This document shows, in pieces, positions 62,302-64,000 of a stretch of 64,000 nt of DNA. Made by a program: the position numbers and the translations under genes. Source of the DNA: Flexivirga meconopsidis (GTDB lineage: Bacteria > Actinomycetota > Actinomycetes > Actinomycetales > Dermatophilaceae); contig NZ_JAOBQJ010000002.1 of NCBI RefSeq assembly GCF_026162425.1, forward strand, positions 62,001 to 126,000. Direction: 5' to 3'. How positions within the stretch are numbered: position 1 is the stretch's first letter; each line of letters begins with the position of its first letter. Below the pieces are notes generated by a model that saw only the letters and a program-made list of their open reading frames with translations, was not told the DNA's origin and made no database searches.

Positions 62302-64000
62302 ATGAGCGAGACGATGCAACCGGTGAAGAGCCGGGTCCACCCGGTCGACGAGGTGCTACCGCCCGGCAAGCTCGCGGTCTACGGCTTCCAGCATGTGCTG
62401 GCCTTCTACGCCGGCGCGGTGATCGTGCCGATTCTGCTGGCCCGGAGCATCGGGCTCACCAACCAGCAGCTGATCCATCTGATCAACGCCGACCTGTTCA
62501 CCTGCGGCATCGCCTCGATCATCCAGTCGGTCGGCTTCTGGAAGATCGGCGTGCGGCTGCCGCTGCTGCAAGGCGTCACCTTCACTGCCGTCTCCCCGAT
62601 GATCTCCATCGGTGTCGCCGCGGGCGGAGGCACCGACGGGCTACTCACCATCTACGGCTCGGTGCTGGTCGCGGGACTGGTCACCTTCGCGATCGCACCG
62701 TTCTTCGGCAAGCTGGTCCGCTTCTTCCCTCCGGTGGTGACCGGCTCGGTGATCACCGTGATCGGCCTCGCCCTGCTCCCCGTCGCTGCCGGCGACGCGG
62801 TGACCGGGCTGGACGGCAAGCAGGACCCGACCAGCGCGCGCAACCTCGCCTACGCGCTCGGCACCGTGCTGCTGATCGTGCTCATCCAGCGGGTGTTCCG
62901 TGGCTTCATCGCCACCATCGCCGTGCTGATCGGCCTGGTCGCCGGCACCGCCGTTGCCTGGCTGCTCGGCGATGCCTCGTTCACCGATGTCGGCAGCTCC
63001 AATTGGGCCGGGGTGACGACGCCGTTCTACTTCGGTGCGCCGAAATTCGCTGTGGCAGCGATCATTTCGATGGTCATCGTCATGCTCATCACGGCCGTCG
63101 AGACAACCGGTGACGTCTTCGCGACCGGCGAGATCGTGCAGAAGCGAGTGGGCTCGCAGGACGTCACGCGCGCGCTTCGAGCCGATGGTCTCGCGACCGT
63201 CATCGGCGGCGTGTTCAACTCCTTCCCCTACACCTGTTTCGCCGAGAATGTCGGCCTGGTCCGGCTCACCCGGATCAAGAGCCGGTATGTCGTGGCCGCC
63301 GCCGGGGTCTTCATGATCGTCCTCGGCCTCATCCCCAAGGCCGGCGCGATCGTCGCCGGCATACCCGCGCCGGTGCTCGGCGGCGCCGGCCTGGCGATGT
63401 TCGCCACGGTCGCCGTGGTCGGCATCCAGACCCTGACCAAGGTCGACTTCCACGACCACCGCAACGTGATCATCGTTGCCACCAGCCTCGGCCTGGCCAT
63501 GTTCGTCACCGCGCAGCCCGACGTCGCCAAGGTGCTCCCGACCGACCTGCAGGTGCTGCTCGGCAGCGGCATCACGATCGGCAGCATCAGCGCCTTCGTG
63601 CTCTACCTGGTGTTCTTCCACCTCGGCAGTGGGCTCGGCCCAGCGGTCGCCGGCACCCCGGGCAACCTGGTGCGGTTGGAGCAGGTCAACCGGATGGACC
63701 GCGACGAGTTCGTGACGACGTTCGGCCCGCTCTTCCAGGGCCCGACCTGGATCGTCGAGCGTGCCTACGAGCACCGTCCCTTCCGCGACACCCTCGAGCT
63801 TCGGCAGGCCTTCCAGGAAGCGCTCTTCAGCGGCACCGAGGCCCAGCAGAACGAGCTCATCAACGCCTACCCGCGCCTCGGCGCCGACGCGCCGGACCTG
63901 CAGGCGCAGTCGGTCGAGGACCAGGACACCCACCACCTGAGCTCGCTCGGCGGCAGCGACCGCGACGAACTGGACGAACTCACCACGGCCTATCAGGAGC
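62302..64000 (+). CDS. NCS2 purine/urate-type permease fused to an OHCU-decarboxylase-like domain (3' end beyond window)
   Basis: 566 codons are visible and the frame is still open at 64000. Residues 1-450 are an NCS2 (xanthine/uracil/urate) permease with about twelve to fourteen helices: YGFQHVLAFYAGAVIVPILL, LPLLQGVTFTAVSPMISIG, SMVIVMLITAVETTGDVFATGEI and the signature FNSFPYTCFAENVGLVRLT. From about residue 459 (RMDRDEFVTTFGPLFQGPTWIVERAYEHRPF in motifs) a domain like 2-oxo-4-hydroxy-4-carboxy-5-ureidoimidazoline decarboxylase follows, the enzyme that finishes urate breakdown to allantoin. The usual catalytic His (HPxL/HPRIG) is Tyr523 (NAYPRLGAD); the acid Glu539 is kept (SVEDQ). AAGGAG supports ATG 62302. 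Confidence 0.88.
   Translation, partial: MSETMQPVKSRVHPVDEVLPPGKLAVYGFQHVLAFYAGAVIVPILLARSIGLTNQQLIHLINADLFTCGIASIIQSVGFWKIGVRLPLLQGVTFTAVSPMISIGVAAGGGTDGLLTIYGSVLVAGLVTFAIAPFFGKLVRFFPPVVTGSVITVIGLALLPVAAGDAVTGLDGKQDPTSARNLAYALGTVLLIVLIQRVFRGFIATIAVLIGLVAGTAVAWLLGDASFTDVGSSNWAGVTTPFYFGAPKFAVAAIISMVIVMLITAVETTGDVFATGEIVQKRVGSQDVTRALRADGLATVIGGVFNSFPYTCFAENVGLVRLTRIKSRYVVAAAGVFMIVLGLIPKAGAIVAGIPAPVLGGAGLAMFATVAVVGIQTLTKVDFHDHRNVIIVATSLGLAMFVTAQPDVAKVLPTDLQVLLGSGITIGSISAFVLYLVFFHLGSGLGPAVAGTPGNLVRLEQVNRMDRDEFVTTFGPLFQGPTWIVERAYEHRPFRDTLELRQAFQEALFSGTEAQQNELINAYPRLGADAPDLQAQSVEDQDTHHLSSLGGSDRDELDELTTAYQE

Overview
The window is high-GC (about two thirds G+C by eye) chromosomal DNA of an actinobacterium. 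Two F420-type oxidoreductases, a SepH cell-division gene, DUF3710/DUF4193 genes, a class of ferrochelatase with extra cysteines, TAnnnT -10 hexamers and apparently leaderless starts all point to Actinomycetota; the gene mix (YkoEDC thiamine uptake, 13E12/DUF222 HNH gene, LIV transporter) fits Micrococcales such as Dermacoccaceae or Intrasporangiaceae, but that placement is an inference. No tRNA, rRNA, CRISPR array, prophage or insertion sequence was seen.

Layout. 1-5993 (+): the tail of RNase D, a fatty-acid beta-oxidation pair (thiolase and FadB-like multifunctional protein), an HTH-MurA-like fusion and a glycerophosphodiesterase. 5996-13913: a looser accessory stretch with a DEAD-box helicase, a DinB-like protein, an SDR pseudogene, an HNH/DUF222 gene, an Asp-nucleophile alpha/beta hydrolase divergent from a MerR regulator, a broken hydrolase gene behind a ROK regulator, and a divergent DUF1479 oxygenase-like gene. 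13906-16757 (-): dxs and a small-molecule kinase. 16914-19760 (+): a TPP riboswitch and the three-gene ECF thiamine-precursor transporter ykoE-ykoD-ykoC. 19770-22307: two divergent secreted proteins (C39-like and M28 peptidases). 22318-27258 (-): a complete branched-chain amino acid ABC operon, livF-livG-livH-livM-SBP, with a Crp/GlxR-type palindrome upstream. 27509-30193 (-): aconitase, with a perfect palindrome in its promoter.

30360-51344 contains the conserved actinobacterial block known from the M. tuberculosis Rv2681-Rv2701c region: RNA methyltransferase, APC/KimA-like permease, two TrkA/Ceo potassium-regulatory proteins, OB-fold protein, DUF3710, dut, DUF4193, suhB; next to it are hemH, sepH, an MFS protein, thymidine kinase, an alkaline-phosphatase-superfamily protein, DUF5998 and a GNAT/acyl-CoA-synthetase (Pat-like) protein. 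A GH84 glycosidase and an extra MFS gene are inserted in it.

51391-62075 holds an ECF sigma factor overlapping the gene for a membrane-anchored Asp-box beta-propeller protein, several redox enzymes (nitroreductase, FMN hydroxyacid oxidase, LLM and PPOX F420 enzymes), a Thr-rich lipoprotein, a methyltransferase, a type II topoisomerase A subunit, a GNAT/DinB pair and a HhH-GPD protein. The window ends inside a purine/urate-type NCS2 permease fused to an OHCU-decarboxylase-like domain.

Most noteworthy: the permease-decarboxylase fusion in which the usual catalytic His is Tyr; the sigma factor/propeller pair; two widely separated MerR-type promoters with near-identical architecture and apparently leaderless starts; palindromic operators at acnA, livF and the ROK gene; two recent-looking pseudogenes; and strong over-use of the GTATGAC word on both strands, also between genes.
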